Assembly (NCBI GenBank): GCA_022511465.1
Contig: JAFLRM010000012.1
Coordinates: forward strand, 1-64,000
DNA: 64,000 bases
Source of the DNA: Acetatifactor sp.
Lineage (GTDB): Bacteria > Bacillota > Clostridia > Lachnospirales > Lachnospiraceae
Reading direction: 5' to 3'
The notes beneath the pieces are model-generated. The model made no database searches. It was not told where the DNA came from and was given only the letters and a program-made list of their open reading frames with translations. The first letter of the stretch is position 1. Every line of letters begins with the position of its first letter. This document shows positions 15,577 to 25,618 of this stretch, one piece after another. A program made the translations under genes and the position numbers.

Positions 15577-18354
15577 TTACGGTGCAGCATGCTCGTTCAA
15601 AACCGTCATATCGTTATAAAAACTCCAGTTATTTGGATCCCAGATGTTGTCTTTTATACTGACCCATTTTGAAGGCAGAAAAGTATGACCATTATTTGCG
15701 TCTATATCGTATTCACGTGAAAGGATAACAAACTGATCGTGAGCTGTTTTCTCATCGCTGTTAATGGAGTTCCCGGTAAAGGGGTTGATGGGATCCGAGA
15801 TAATACCCGCCATTGCCAGGGTGGGGACATCTGCATTGGTCATAAAGGTGTCCGACGTGACAAATTCCTCGCTGTTGAAGTCCTTTACCATTAACAGTGG
15901 ATAATACCACTCCATATCTTCCAAATTACCACTGCCATCATCCAAAATGAATTCCTCTAAATGAGCCAGATCGCCTCCATGGTCAGATACCAGAATAATT
16001 CTCGTGTTATCATAGGCATTGTTTTTACGGAGATAGTCAAACCAGTTCCCGAGCTGGAGCATTGCAGCCATGTTGGCATGATAATGGATCATCTGTTGGT
16101 CATCTTCCACCTTCAATTCCCTGCCGTCTATCACGAATCTGTCGGCATTCTCCGCATCATACACGGTATTGTCTACATTATTCGCAGGAATATAGTCAGG
16201 CTCTTGGAGCAGCATCGGTTCGTGAGTCGTATTGTTAGTCATTAGGAGGAAGGTGTTCTTTTCGTCTTCGGTCATCATTGTCATATTGGGTAAATTCATC
16301 AAAACATAATAGGGTGCCAAAAAGTAATTTCCTATACCGGTTGATAAAGACAGGCCGTCTCTGGTCTGAACGAAGTAGACTTCTTCTTCAGGGGATGTAA
16401 CCTGAATATATCTTCCGCGGTTATAGATAGCTGGCTGAAAAAATAGTGGCATAGATTTCATCACGCCAAAGCAAAAGAAATTCTTGTGATTTTGCTCTAT
16501 GACCTCCGCCTTCCATTCTACATCACCGAATTGCCTCTCGGTAATATATGCCGTCACACCAGGGTAATCGTCATAAATACTCAGATCCGGAATCAATTCA
16601 TAGTTTGCGTAAACAGGGTCGCACACGGTCACGAGATAGTCATTTTCAGAAAAGAGCACGGGCATCACTTTGAGCGCTTCATTATGTTCGGAAACCATTG
16701 ACTTCGAAGTTCTTTTATTGATCTCAACCGGCGTATATTCATATCCTCCAAACAAAGCAGGCGCAGCAAAATTCGTATGCCCGCCAAACGATATCGTATT
16801 CCCATAATAGGTAAATCCGGCAAACTGCTCCTTTAATTCCGGTTTTTCCTGAAAAAGATACGGAATGTATTCTCCCATAGCACGATCCAGCATGATCACG
16901 ACCACATTCCTGCCCGTTTTACTGATCTGAAAATGGGGGATTTCATCTTCTGCAAGCTGCTCCACAGAAATCTTATCCACGGATGTTTTTATGGTGATAA
17001 GATTCCATGCAGACATAACACCTATTGCGACGATTGAAATGAGCAACAGATCTGTAACAGCACGTTTCCATCTGCAGGCACAGAAATACAATATGGCTGC
17101 TACAGCTGCCAGGATCAAAAGATTGGTAAACTGCTGCCATCGGGAAAAGGATATATCGTTTTCATACTGCAGGGAGGGAGAAATAACCCCCAGATCCGTT
17201 CCAAAGAACATATAATCGACGATCGCCACGCCACATAAGACCCAAACGAGTCGCTCAAAAACGACCTTGCCTCTTGGGCCTGTCAGCCAGTAAAATACCC
17301 TCATCCAGATCAAGAATGTTCCGGACGCCATGCAGAAAGAGCTCACAATATACCACAATGGATTGTGGAAATAGGTAATGTCCACGTATTCCTGCGGAGA
17401 ATCTGCAATAAACACGGAGGGGATCAGCAGCCCGATCAGAACCGTCAGGAATATGGTACCTAATAGGAATGATCTGCCGTCTGGATGTATGTCGCTCTTC
17501 TTTTTGGAAAAAGGTACTGCTTTTTTCATTATTCCATAAAATAACGGTAACAAAAGCAGCAGCCCGACAACGACCACCATTGCCTTTCTTTTATAGAAAG
17601 CGCCATTATAAAATGCCGCCCCGTATATCAAGATCGGCAAACCTACGACAGCACTGAGGATGCGAAGTACCTTTGCCGGCTCTTTTATCTTATAGAAGAT
17701 ATTTTTTCCGAGGGAGAACACATTGTTCAGCGTCCAGTAAAAAACAAGGCAGGCAGGAGAGGTATACAAAAAAACAAGAAAAAACAACGCAATACCATAT
17801 AGCTGAACCTTGGTCTTCAAGGGGAATCCTTTTAGATACAGGGTGCTGGACACAACATTTATCAGTGTCATGAGGATCGGCAGAAGGTTGAGAGTAACCC
17901 CCCCGATCACAAGCAGTCCGTCAGGTGCACCCAGATCAGTGATCGGTCCCAATGAAACGCCCTGCATGATCTCCAGTTTGGAGAGGAACTGATACGCCGC
18001 AAAAAAGAACGGGATCTCTAACAGTAGGGAGACAGATCCGTTTAAAGTATCAGTGTGTTTATAATCATTCTGCCGGTAGTAAGTCCGTAAGATCATCATA
18101 CGTTCATCACCGGAAAACACGCTTTTGATATGTGCAACACCATCATGAAGCTTCGCTTCCCTGTCCCGGGCCTCTTCCTGCATGGCGTCGGCGCGTCGAT
18201 ATAACGGAAGGACCAGGATGTTCATAGTCAGGCTCAAGAAAATGATCGCAAGTCCCGGATGGCCAACGATCCGATATGCACTTTCAAAGATGATCTCAAA
18301 GACCAGCTTTAACGGCCCGATCAGCAGGGTTTCCAAAATGGAAAGAAACGTCAT
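15577..18354 (-). CDS. YidC/Oxa1-like domain fused to alkaline-phosphatase-superfamily domain
   Basis: 925 residues; the ATG at 18352-18354 follows AAGGA by 7 bases and lies one base after the upstream stop. Residues 1-230 form a YidC/Oxa1-like region: 'GLAIIFLSLTMNILVLPLYR', a charged coiled loop ('RRADAMQEEARDREAKL'), then hydrophobic spans with 'SPACLVFYWTLNNVFSLGKN'. Asn45 stands where YidC insertases have their groove Arg. More spans (about 240-465) lead to an extracellular sulfatase/phosphoglycerol-transferase-like domain: metal strand 'NVVVIMLDRAMGEY' near 480, possible nucleophile in 'GGHTNFAAPALFGG', and 'ILVSDHGGDL' near 790. With the adjacent CDP-glycerol enzyme this suggests handling of phosphoglycerol or related groups on a surface polymer rather than general protein insertion. 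The activity is inferred. Confidence 0.8.
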   Translation of the reverse strand: MTFLSILETLLIGPLKLVFEIIFESAYRIVGHPGLAIIFLSLTMNILVLPLYRRADAMQEEARDREAKLHDGVAHIKSVFSGDERMMILRTYYRQNDYKHTDTLNGSVSLLLEIPFFFAAYQFLSKLEIMQGVSLGPITDLGAPDGLLVIGGVTLNLLPILMTLINVVSSTLYLKGFPLKTKVQLYGIALFFLVFLYTSPACLVFYWTLNNVFSLGKNIFYKIKEPAKVLRILSAVVGLPILIYGAAFYNGAFYKRKAMVVVVGLLLLLPLFYGIMKKAVPFSKKKSDIHPDGRSFLLGTIFLTVLIGLLIPSVFIADSPQEYVDITYFHNPLWYIVSSFCMASGTFLIWMRVFYWLTGPRGKVVFERLVWVLCGVAIVDYMFFGTDLGVISPSLQYENDISFSRWQQFTNLLILAAVAAILYFCACRWKRAVTDLLLISIVAIGVMSAWNLITIKTSVDKISVEQLAEDEIPHFQISKTGRNVVVIMLDRAMGEYIPYLFQEKPELKEQFAGFTYYGNTISFGGHTNFAAPALFGGYEYTPVEINKRTSKSMVSEHNEALKVMPVLFSENDYLVTVCDPVYANYELIPDLSIYDDYPGVTAYITERQFGDVEWKAEVIEQNHKNFFCFGVMKSMPLFFQPAIYNRGRYIQVTSPEEEVYFVQTRDGLSLSTGIGNYFLAPYYVLMNLPNMTMMTEDEKNTFLLMTNNTTHEPMLLQEPDYIPANNVDNTVYDAENADRFVIDGRELKVEDDQQMIHYHANMAAMLQLGNWFDYLRKNNAYDNTRIILVSDHGGDLAHLEEFILDDGSGNLEDMEWYYPLLMVKDFNSEEFVTSDTFMTNADVPTLAMAGIISDPINPFTGNSINSDEKTAHDQFVILSREYDIDANNGHTFLPSKWVSIKDNIWDPNNWSFYNDMTVLNEHAAP

Positions 18355-18355
18355 A

Positions 18356-19621
18356 TTAATTCTTCCTTTCATCCTGATCATCACTCGATCGAGCTTTGTC
18401 TGTGGACATCAATTTCTCATATAGATCGAGCAGATAATCGGCAGTTCTTATCGCGCCTTCTCCTACGTGCGCCCATGTTTCTTCTTTCACGGAATGACGT
18501 CCCTCAGCGTACTGAGGATCAGTCAGGCAGGAATCGATCACTTCCCGCAAATATTCCATGTTATCCTCTGTCAGCTGACAGCCTAGCCGTGGAAGCGCAG
18601 AGCTTGTCCAAAGGGGAGTCTTGAGCCACCATGCATCATATGGCCCCACATCAAACTGAGGATCCGTGTAGATCACTGGCTTATCGAAGATTAAAGTAAA
18701 ATCAAAGATTACGCCGGAGAAATCTGATATCAAAATATCCGACCGACGAAGAACTTCAAAATTATCGGTATCCTGATTCCATTCAAGTTGATCGGAAGCA
18801 GGATATTTTTTCATCAGCTTTTCCAGCAGAATCTTTTCAGAAACAAATGACTGCGGATGCGGACGGACAATGATGTGGTATCCTGTCTTCATCAGGACGT
18901 CCAAGATCCTGCTGCCATAAACGCTGAAGATTGCGCTTGGTCCCCAGGAAGGTGCCAGCAAAACAGTGAGGGGATGCTCCGGTACAGCCTCCGACCGTTC
19001 TAATCTTGCTGCCATTTCATCCATATAGGGAATACCTATTTGTATTAACTCTTTTTCAGGCAGTCCACGCAGCTTTTCCAAATTTCGGATATCGCGGGCC
19101 TGGTGATCGCCTGAAAGCAGAATTGCGTCATAATAATCAATCCCGAACATTCGGTACAATGTGATATCGCTGGCCGCATGCGGAATATGCACGTAATACT
19201 GCACGCTTTTAGAGCGTTTCCACTGGTACACATCAAGACTGGGAGTCGTAGAAAGAACGATCGCTGCGTTCAAAAAATTCAATCTGGCAAACGCCTTATT
19301 ATCCTTTCCGATAAATTCAGCCTTTACATGGGGATATGGATTTTTCAGCGCAGGATCATCCTGTGACGCGGTCATATAGACGATATCTCTGCCGCGCCGG
19401 TCCATTTCACGGCAAATCGGTTCAAAAATGGTCCAATACCGTTTGTCGTCAGAAAAGATCACAAAGGGGAGTTTTTCACTGTTTTCCTTGACCTTTCCAC
19501 CACTGATCATAAAACGAAGCTTAATCCAAAGCATCCTAAGGGAATAAAAACCCGCGCCTATAACTCCGATCAGAATGGAAAAGAGCATACTCCCTGTACC
19601 GGGATCAATATACAGCAACAT
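18356..19621 (-). CDS. CDP-glycerol glycerophosphotransferase family protein
   Basis: 421 residues. The N-terminal membrane segment has the 'YIDPGTGSMLFSILIG' motif common in envelope-locus proteins (residues 4-30). The remainder is a GT-B-like fold of the TagB/TagF family, which moves glycerol phosphate from CDP-glycerol to a lipid-linked acceptor in teichoic acid synthesis. Landmarks are 'HIPHAASD', 'IVRPHPQSF' (basic donor-site motif) and 'ILISDFSGVIFDF'. At about 420 residues it is nearer TagB-type primases than the longer TagF polymerases. One base separates it from the YidC-like fusion, so the two are almost certainly co-translated. Confidence 0.88.
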   Translation of the reverse strand: MLLYIDPGTGSMLFSILIGVIGAGFYSLRMLWIKLRFMISGGKVKENSEKLPFVIFSDDKRYWTIFEPICREMDRRGRDIVYMTASQDDPALKNPYPHVKAEFIGKDNKAFARLNFLNAAIVLSTTPSLDVYQWKRSKSVQYYVHIPHAASDITLYRMFGIDYYDAILLSGDHQARDIRNLEKLRGLPEKELIQIGIPYMDEMAARLERSEAVPEHPLTVLLAPSWGPSAIFSVYGSRILDVLMKTGYHIIVRPHPQSFVSEKILLEKLMKKYPASDQLEWNQDTDNFEVLRRSDILISDFSGVIFDFTLIFDKPVIYTDPQFDVGPYDAWWLKTPLWTSSALPRLGCQLTEDNMEYLREVIDSCLTDPQYAEGRHSVKEETWAHVGEGAIRTADYLLDLYEKLMSTDKARSSDDQDERKN

Positions 19622-19776
19622 AATAGAACCTCTTCACATCATCATCGAGCTTAGTTACTTGCAAAAAAACTGTCACTATAAAACAAACATGCTAGAAATT
19701 ATACTATAGTAATCAAAAGGTGTCAATTTTTAGGTAAATCAGAAAGAATGGTGCGACTATTGTATCTCTAACGCTC

Positions 19777-20526
19777 TTACTTCTCCCCCGTAGCCTCCTG
19801 ATAGAGAGCATTTCCTACATCCGCCCACGCATGCTTGCCGGAGGGAATCACGGTTCCATCCGACATTTTGACGGCATAAGTGTTGCGGATAACTGCGGTG
19901 TATTCACTGCTGTCCTCGTTCAGGATCTCCTCATAATACACGATCAGATTGCATGCTCCGTTTTTAGATTCCCGATCATAAACTAACGTCCGAACAGTAT
20001 CCCGGGGTTTGGTCTCTCCGTCCAGCACAACACTCCCCGGGGAAAGTATGATATACCAGTTTCCCTTAGCGTTATAACGACATTCGTAAATATCGCCCGC
20101 TGGCTCAAAAATTTCGCTGTACACTGCACCAAAAGCGCCCTCTACTGTGGAAGGATCCTCTCCGATATCCCAAGTATTGTTCAACTCCGCTTGCTCTCTG
20201 GACGCTTGTTCCGACTCCCGTTCCGCTTTCAGTATAGCTTCCAGCTGTTCTTTTTCTCGCTGTTCTATCTGTTGCTGCGCACGCTCTCGCTCCTCCTGAC
20301 GCTGTCTGGCACGATCTTCCTCCTCGGGAGTGAGGCTCTCCACGGTTTCCGCTTCCGCTCCCACAACAGTCTCTGGGTATGTTCTCTCCTGCTCTGACCA
20401 CCACCTGTATCGAAGATAGGAAAACGGGGATGGAAATATGGAAAACAATAAAGCAAAAATCAATGCAATAAAGATCCCCACTCCGATCACATCATAAATA
20501 AATCCTTTCGACTTCTTATTATGCAC
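19777..20526 (-). CDS. Membrane-anchored coiled-coil protein
   Basis: 249 residues: a cytoplasmic start, one membrane span (about residues 10-33, 'VIGVGIFIALIFALLFSIF'), and a very charged coiled coil (about 65-115, rich in Glu, Gln and Arg). A globular external domain of about 130 residues with alternating strands follows ('NWYIILSPGSVVLDGE', 'TLVYDRESKNGACNLIVYYE'). No known domain is recognised. It overlaps the ligase-like gene by 8 bases, so a partner or scaffold role in the polymer pathway is likely. Confidence 0.7.
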   Translation of the reverse strand: MHNKKSKGFIYDVIGVGIFIALIFALLFSIFPSPFSYLRYRWWSEQERTYPETVVGAEAETVESLTPEEEDRARQRQEERERAQQQIEQREKEQLEAILKAERESEQASREQAELNNTWDIGEDPSTVEGAFGAVYSEIFEPAGDIYECRYNAKGNWYIILSPGSVVLDGETKPRDTVRTLVYDRESKNGACNLIVYYEEILNEDSSEYTAVIRNTYAVKMSDGTVIPSGKHAWADVGNALYQEATGEK

Positions 20527-22120
20527 TCTTCTTCTCCCGGCTCTGTCTCAGATAATTTTCCCCAATTCCCAGCAAGATAAAAATGGTGGAAACATTCATA
20601 GCTTGCTGGAAGCTAAACATGTTGTTGACAGTGTAAGCCAACAGACAGAAACCGCATGCCGTCACGATCGGGCTATTATTTCTCTGCCTCAAAAAGCGCC
20701 AAATGGCAGAGACCATCATGCCCACATAGCTTACAAAACCCAACACGCCCAAATTCACCAGAATGGTCAACCACTCATTGTGGGCGTTGGTCAGCCGGCT
20801 GGAACCAAAAGTCTCCTTCACCAGACTCAACAGCTTCTCACTGCCACCGGCATAGAGGAATGATGCCATTCCGTCCGGTCCCGCGCCAAATAACTTATGC
20901 CAAAGATCCTGCTCCAGAAAGCACAGCACACCCGCTGTCCAAGTGGCGCCGCGATTACTCCCCCATTTGGGAGAAAAAGTCAGAAGATCATTTTGGGGCA
21001 TTCCTGTCATATCTGTAATTTTGCCATCAGTCACTGTATTGATCACCAAAACGATCACATAAGCTACAAACAAGACAAGCACGCTTGCACAGACAGCCAC
21101 GGCTATCGCACGGAACACGCTCTCGGGATAGCGCTTGCGCAGTTCCAAACAGACGAGCCACAAAAGAATACTAACCGACACAATTGTCATAACGATTGGC
21201 AGAGTACTGTTGGTCAGCCATTCCGTCGAGGCTTCTATGTATGTGATGGTCGCCCAACCTCTCAGGCGCAACAGTCGAATCAGCAAGCATACCGTGAAGA
21301 AGATTACCGTCTGCGTCCAAAACATACACATCCGCTTTTCGTTTGAAACAGAAAAGCAAAAGGTCACGAGAAACATCGCCAACAAGGTGATGATTCCGCT
21401 GCTGCTGCCCTGCGTCACCAGACTGGCATAGCCCACTACTACATACGCACCGAGTAAAATATTTTGCCACCACTTCCACCGCTCCGACTGCCACAGCAGT
21501 GCAAATCCGCTGAAGAAAACAGACATCATATAACCACAATACCAGTTGATATTACCGATCGTGGAGATAAACATCACATTGTCCACCTTCATATCAATGG
21601 GATAAATTCCAAACCGATTTATAAAGCCTAACGCAAACACTACAGCCGACGTTGGTAAAATCGTAAAAAACAGCCAGTCTTGCCGCTTCCACGTTCTCCC
21701 GATCAAAAAGAATATTGCTACCATAGCCAGCTGCGTGGTCGTTCCCATGTACCACCCCTCTTGCCCTCGCCATACAACATCCCGATAGTCTGAAAAAGCG
21801 TAAGAGAGAAGGACACAGCCCGCATATGCAAGCATAAAATACTCAGTCACCGAAAGCCGGATCCCCTGCACCGTTTGGGACAGGCTCTTCTTCTGTATCT
21901 CCCGGATCAGAGTGAACACCAAATACAGTAGGAGCACGGGCACCAAAATCTTGGCTGTGTTTCTGTTGCAAGCCCTCAGAAATGTGGATTTATCGGTTCC
22001 GATATGCGAAAAGCCTTCCTGATTGTAAAAAGGCATAACGATCAAGATCAACAGCATATAAACACTTAGGATCATATTTAAAACCAGTCCAAACAGCCTT
22101 TGTATATTTTGTATCTTCAT
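20519..22120 (-). CDS. O-antigen ligase/polymerase-like membrane protein
   Basis: 533 residues with about twelve membrane spans and a large periplasm-facing loop near residues 370-450 that ends in 'NAHNEWLTILVNLGVLGFVS', the signature of the Wzy_C/WaaL family. In Gram-positives, members join or polymerise lipid-linked glycans or attach them to wall or lipid acceptors. A GAGGTGA precedes the ATG. It heads a unit with the anchored coiled-coil protein and lies upstream of the CDP-glycerol genes on the same strand, consistent with one surface-polymer locus. Confidence 0.85.
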   Translation of the reverse strand: MKIQNIQRLFGLVLNMILSVYMLLILIVMPFYNQEGFSHIGTDKSTFLRACNRNTAKILVPVLLLYLVFTLIREIQKKSLSQTVQGIRLSVTEYFMLAYAGCVLLSYAFSDYRDVVWRGQEGWYMGTTTQLAMVAIFFLIGRTWKRQDWLFFTILPTSAVVFALGFINRFGIYPIDMKVDNVMFISTIGNINWYCGYMMSVFFSGFALLWQSERWKWWQNILLGAYVVVGYASLVTQGSSSGIITLLAMFLVTFCFSVSNEKRMCMFWTQTVIFFTVCLLIRLLRLRGWATITYIEASTEWLTNSTLPIVMTIVSVSILLWLVCLELRKRYPESVFRAIAVAVCASVLVLFVAYVIVLVINTVTDGKITDMTGMPQNDLLTFSPKWGSNRGATWTAGVLCFLEQDLWHKLFGAGPDGMASFLYAGGSEKLLSLVKETFGSSRLTNAHNEWLTILVNLGVLGFVSYVGMMVSAIWRFLRQRNNSPIVTACGFCLLAYTVNNMFSFQQAMNVSTIFILLGIGENYLRQSREKKSA

Positions 22121-22181
22121 ATGTCACCTCAATAATTCCATGACTTTCTTTGTCATGATCTAATTATATAAAATAATAACC

Positions 22182-23240
22182 TTATCCTGCTTTTTCGTCA
22201 ACCGATAACCTCCGGACAACGCTCTGATATGCCTGATAAATGATCACAAAGCCCATCGGTCCTTTCACGATCCCCCAGATGCCGAAAAGCTGTATTCCCA
22301 CATACAGGGAGAGCAGCACCGCGATGGGTGACACTCCCAGCCGTCTGCCGATCAGTCTGGGTTCCAGAAACTCCCGAAAAAAGGCGCAGCCTGTGTAGAG
22401 AACGACGCAGACTACCGCTCGCACATAGTCCCCGACAAAAAGCTGTGCAATGGCCAAGGGCACCAGCACTATCCCAGTTCCCACAAAGGGGAGCGCATCC
22501 ATAAGCCCGGCCAGAATTCCCCACAGCACTCCCTGACGGATACCGCTGATGCCCAGTACCAGCGCTGCCACCGTGGCAATACAGCTCATAATGATGATCT
22601 GTGCCCGAACGTAGGTGGCGATATAACGGATAATTCCGCAGATGATCTCCAACAGAACATGATACTCCTCCCGATCCAGCAGGCGGTTCATGATCGCATC
22701 ATAATCCTTGGCCAAGAGCACGGTGGCAATGAGAAATACGATCAAAAATCCACCCAGCGAGGCAACCGCGCGCGCATACGTCAAAGATTGGGACAACACG
22801 CCGGGAAAGGTCTCCAGCTGAAAATAGTCAAATCCTTCCCTAATGCGGGTCAGCACCGTCTCCTCCAAATAGACGCTGTCCACACCCATCGTCTCTCCTA
22901 CCGTCTCACAGACATTGTGGACGATAACCGAGATCTCCTGTTCCAGATTTTCTAAACTGGAGATCCACCCCGGCAGGCTGCCCACGATCCAAGAAAACAA
23001 TACCCATACCAGCAGCGCAAGGAGCACCACGGCCACGCTGAGGAGAAGCACTGCGCCCACCTGCCTGTGGAGGTGCAGGCGCTTTTGGAGTTTTTGAAGC
23101 GTGGGACCGAAGATCGTCACAAAGAGCATGGCTGTCAGCGCAGGCGCCACCAGAGGCGTAATATATTCCAGAAAAAAATATACTGCTCCCGTCAACAGAA
23201 ACAGTATTAGAATTTTACTTTTTTTCACCTTTTCCAACAT
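22182..23240 (-). CDS. AI-2E family transporter (YtvI/PerM-like)
   Basis: 352 residues with the family topology: two N-terminal hydrophobic hairpins, a soluble coiled region (about 90-150), then five to six spans. The C-terminal core has 'GILAGLMDALPFVGTGIVLV' and 'LEPRLIGRRLGVSPIAVLLSL', both typical. Members are antiporters or of unknown substrate; the AI-2 name is historical, so this is not taken as part of the luxS pathway at 55 kb. AGGAGG precedes the ATG. The gene has clear gaps on both sides. Confidence 0.9.
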   Translation of the reverse strand: MLEKVKKSKILILFLLTGAVYFFLEYITPLVAPALTAMLFVTIFGPTLQKLQKRLHLHRQVGAVLLLSVAVVLLALLVWVLFSWIVGSLPGWISSLENLEQEISVIVHNVCETVGETMGVDSVYLEETVLTRIREGFDYFQLETFPGVLSQSLTYARAVASLGGFLIVFLIATVLLAKDYDAIMNRLLDREEYHVLLEIICGIIRYIATYVRAQIIIMSCIATVAALVLGISGIRQGVLWGILAGLMDALPFVGTGIVLVPLAIAQLFVGDYVRAVVCVVLYTGCAFFREFLEPRLIGRRLGVSPIAVLLSLYVGIQLFGIWGIVKGPMGFVIIYQAYQSVVRRLSVDEKAG

Positions 23241-23325
23241 GTGACATCCTCCTGAGAACGACTTTTCCGCTCCCTGAGAATAGTATGTTGAATTTAGAAA
23301 GGTTTATTTTGCAAAATAAAAACCG

Positions 23326-24060
23326 TTAAAAACTTCCAAAAATTTTGGCGTCCGATTCTATTGCAAACTGCAGCCGCTTTCCTGTGGCGGGATGCCGGAA
23401 TTCTATCTTGTAGGCGCACAATGCCACGTTTTGGACACCCAACTGTCTGCTCAGTTCCTGACATCTCTCGTCCCCATATTTTTGGTCTCCCAGAAGAGGA
23501 TGGCCTGCATGTGCCATCTGGGCACGGATCTGGTGAAATCGTCCTGTGTCAATGCGGATATCCAGCAAAGAAATGCTCTCCCCTGAAAACTCTCCAGGAA
23601 CTTTCCTCGTTGCCAGCACCTGATATTGCAGCACCGCCCGCTTGGCATTGGTCTGTGCAGCCACATCCTCTGTGACTGCCACGGCTCGGTTTTCTTTATT
23701 TTTGTACAGATGATCCACAAGCTCCCCCTCATTGGCGGATGGTTGTCCACACACCACGGCGCGGTAATGTTTATTGAGAGTTATCTCTCTTAACTGTGCA
23801 GACAGTTTCGCCGCGGCAGCCTTGTCTTTGCCAAATACTAAAAGCCCCTCCACTGGTTGATCCAACCGGTGCACCACGCCCAGATAGGGCTCTCCTTTGA
23901 TCGACTGGCCTGCCTTGCGCCGTTTTCCCGCCAACTCATTTTTCAACTGACTGACCATATCCTTCTGTCCCACCCGCGCGGTCTCCGTTGCCATTCCCGC
24001 TGGCTTCCGGCACACGATAACATGGTCATCCTCATAGATGATCTCTACTTTCCCATCCAT
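23326..24060 (-). CDS. RluA-family RNA pseudouridine synthase
   Basis: 244 residues from MDGKVEIIYEDDHVIVC; AGGGTGA lies 6 bases before this ATG, so a GTG three codons upstream is not used. The catalytic motif is 'VVHRLDQPVEGLLVF', with the nucleophile Asp in HRLD; the usual 'TSG' after it is replaced by 'PVEG', a feature of the shorter RluA subgroup. 'FHQIRAQMAHAGHPLLGD' and the ending 'RHPATGKR' are standard. No S4 domain is present. The target uridine cannot be told. It follows the SEL1 gene by 10 bases. Confidence 0.92.
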   Translation of the reverse strand: MDGKVEIIYEDDHVIVCRKPAGMATETARVGQKDMVSQLKNELAGKRRKAGQSIKGEPYLGVVHRLDQPVEGLLVFGKDKAAAAKLSAQLREITLNKHYRAVVCGQPSANEGELVDHLYKNKENRAVAVTEDVAAQTNAKRAVLQYQVLATRKVPGEFSGESISLLDIRIDTGRFHQIRAQMAHAGHPLLGDQKYGDERCQELSRQLGVQNVALCAYKIEFRHPATGKRLQFAIESDAKIFGSF

Positions 24061-24070
24061 TACTTTCACC

Positions 24071-25588
24071 CTATTCTGTCCGATCTGAGGAGTTCTCCTC
24101 CTCTAACCGTTTATGCAACTCCTCCAGATGATCCTTCAGACCTGCTTCCTGTTCATAGTAGCCATACTCCGGGTCACTAATGATCTCCCACGCCTTATTT
24201 ATATAGCTCCGTGCCTGAGCTTCATCTCTCTCCACAAAAACGCCTTCCAGACAGAGTAGCGCCATGTGATACATAGCCTCCTCGCAATCCCTCTCTATGG
24301 CCTTTTTGTACCAGAGAAGCGCTGTCTCTATATCTTTCTCTACTCCCAGTCCCTGCTCATAGCTCTCTCCCAGAAGACACATGCCGTAGCTGTCTCCCAG
24401 ATCTGCCGCCTTGCGTGCCAACAGCACACCACGGGCAGTATCCTGCTTCATATGTGTGCCGTGCAGACACCAGTTGGCCAGACTGCTCATGCAATCCTCA
24501 TCTCCCTGCTCTACACCCCTCTCATACCAGTATATGGCATTCTCATAATCCGCGGGAGTCCCTTCTCCGGCCTCGAACATCCTTGCAGCAGAAATCATCG
24601 CTCCTGCATATCCCCGTCTGGCAGCCTCCTCATACAAGGAGAGCGCCTTTTCCAGATCCTTCTCCACACCCCAGCCGTTTTCATACAGACGGCCCATTCC
24701 ATAATACCCCTGTTTGTTCTCTTTGCTGATCAGCTTTTCATAGCATTCCTGAGCCTTGGAATAGTCCACCGACGTACCTTCTCCATCCCGATGACAGCAG
24801 CTCAAATTCCACAATGCATCTTCATTTCCCTGCTCCGCCGCCTTTTCATACCAATACACCGCCTTCTCAAAATCCATAGGAAGCCCTTGTTCCTTCCAGC
24901 CTTTGGTAACGCCGTGATAGCAGCAGGCCAGATTATACTGTGCCCAATCGCTCCCCAGTTCGGCACCCTTCTCCCAATAATAAAATGCCTTTTCCAGATT
25001 CCGCTCAACTCCCAGACCCTCTAAGTAAAGCCATCCCATTCTATGATAACTGTAGGCGTTTCCCTGCTCCATGCCCCTGAGAGCATAATCCATAGCCTTT
25101 TGATAATCTTTTTCCACTCCGATCCCGTTCGTATAGCAGTTGGAAAGATTCCCCAGAGAGCGGCCATAATTTTGTTCCGCCGCCTTTTCATACCAGCGCA
25201 CTGCCTCCTCAGGGTTTTTCTCCACACCGATGCCTTTCTCCAGGCAATACCCATAATTGTGTTGGGCCGCTGCCTGCCCCAATTGGGCAGCTTTTAGATA
25301 AAATTGAACTCCTCTTTCCACATCCCGCTCTACGCCTTGTCCAAACCGCAAAGCATATCCAAGAGCAAGATAGCAGCTGGTATCTCCCAACGCCACCGCC
25401 TTCTCAAAACATTCCACGCTCTTTGCATCCCAATGATCCTGATAGAAAAATCCCAGAGATGCCCACTGAAGACCGGTCATAGACTCCTCTCTGACCATCT
25501 TCATGGAATATCCGCAGCGGGGACATACCCTATACGCCGCTCTATCAATTTCTATCACTTCATTACAATTTGTACACTGTAAAATCAT
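24071..25588 (-). CDS. SEL1-repeat protein with N-terminal zinc ribbon
   Basis: 505 residues. The second ATG (25586-25588) is preferred, 8 bases after GAGG, over one two codons earlier. Residues 1-30 carry 'CTNCNEVIEI...CPRCGYS', a CxxC/CxxC zinc ribbon. The rest is about twelve SEL1 units of 36 residues ('A...LG..Y..G.GVEKD..KA..WYEKAAEQG'), a solenoid for protein contacts. No catalytic domain is present. The partner is unknown. It lies in a minus-strand run with RluA and the RsmF-like gene. Confidence 0.9.
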   Translation of the reverse strand: MILQCTNCNEVIEIDRAAYRVCPRCGYSMKMVREESMTGLQWASLGFFYQDHWDAKSVECFEKAVALGDTSCYLALGYALRFGQGVERDVERGVQFYLKAAQLGQAAAQHNYGYCLEKGIGVEKNPEEAVRWYEKAAEQNYGRSLGNLSNCYTNGIGVEKDYQKAMDYALRGMEQGNAYSYHRMGWLYLEGLGVERNLEKAFYYWEKGAELGSDWAQYNLACCYHGVTKGWKEQGLPMDFEKAVYWYEKAAEQGNEDALWNLSCCHRDGEGTSVDYSKAQECYEKLISKENKQGYYGMGRLYENGWGVEKDLEKALSLYEEAARRGYAGAMISAARMFEAGEGTPADYENAIYWYERGVEQGDEDCMSSLANWCLHGTHMKQDTARGVLLARKAADLGDSYGMCLLGESYEQGLGVEKDIETALLWYKKAIERDCEEAMYHMALLCLEGVFVERDEAQARSYINKAWEIISDPEYGYYEQEAGLKDHLEELHKRLEEENSSDRTE

Positions 25589-25618
25589 GGCCATTACCTC
25601 GTTTCGCTTTGTCTGCTA

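Noticed and set aside
22182-23240. AI-2 exporter working with luxS
   Set aside because: The AI-2E family name is historical; the gene is 32 kb from luxS and resembles YtvI/PerM permeases.
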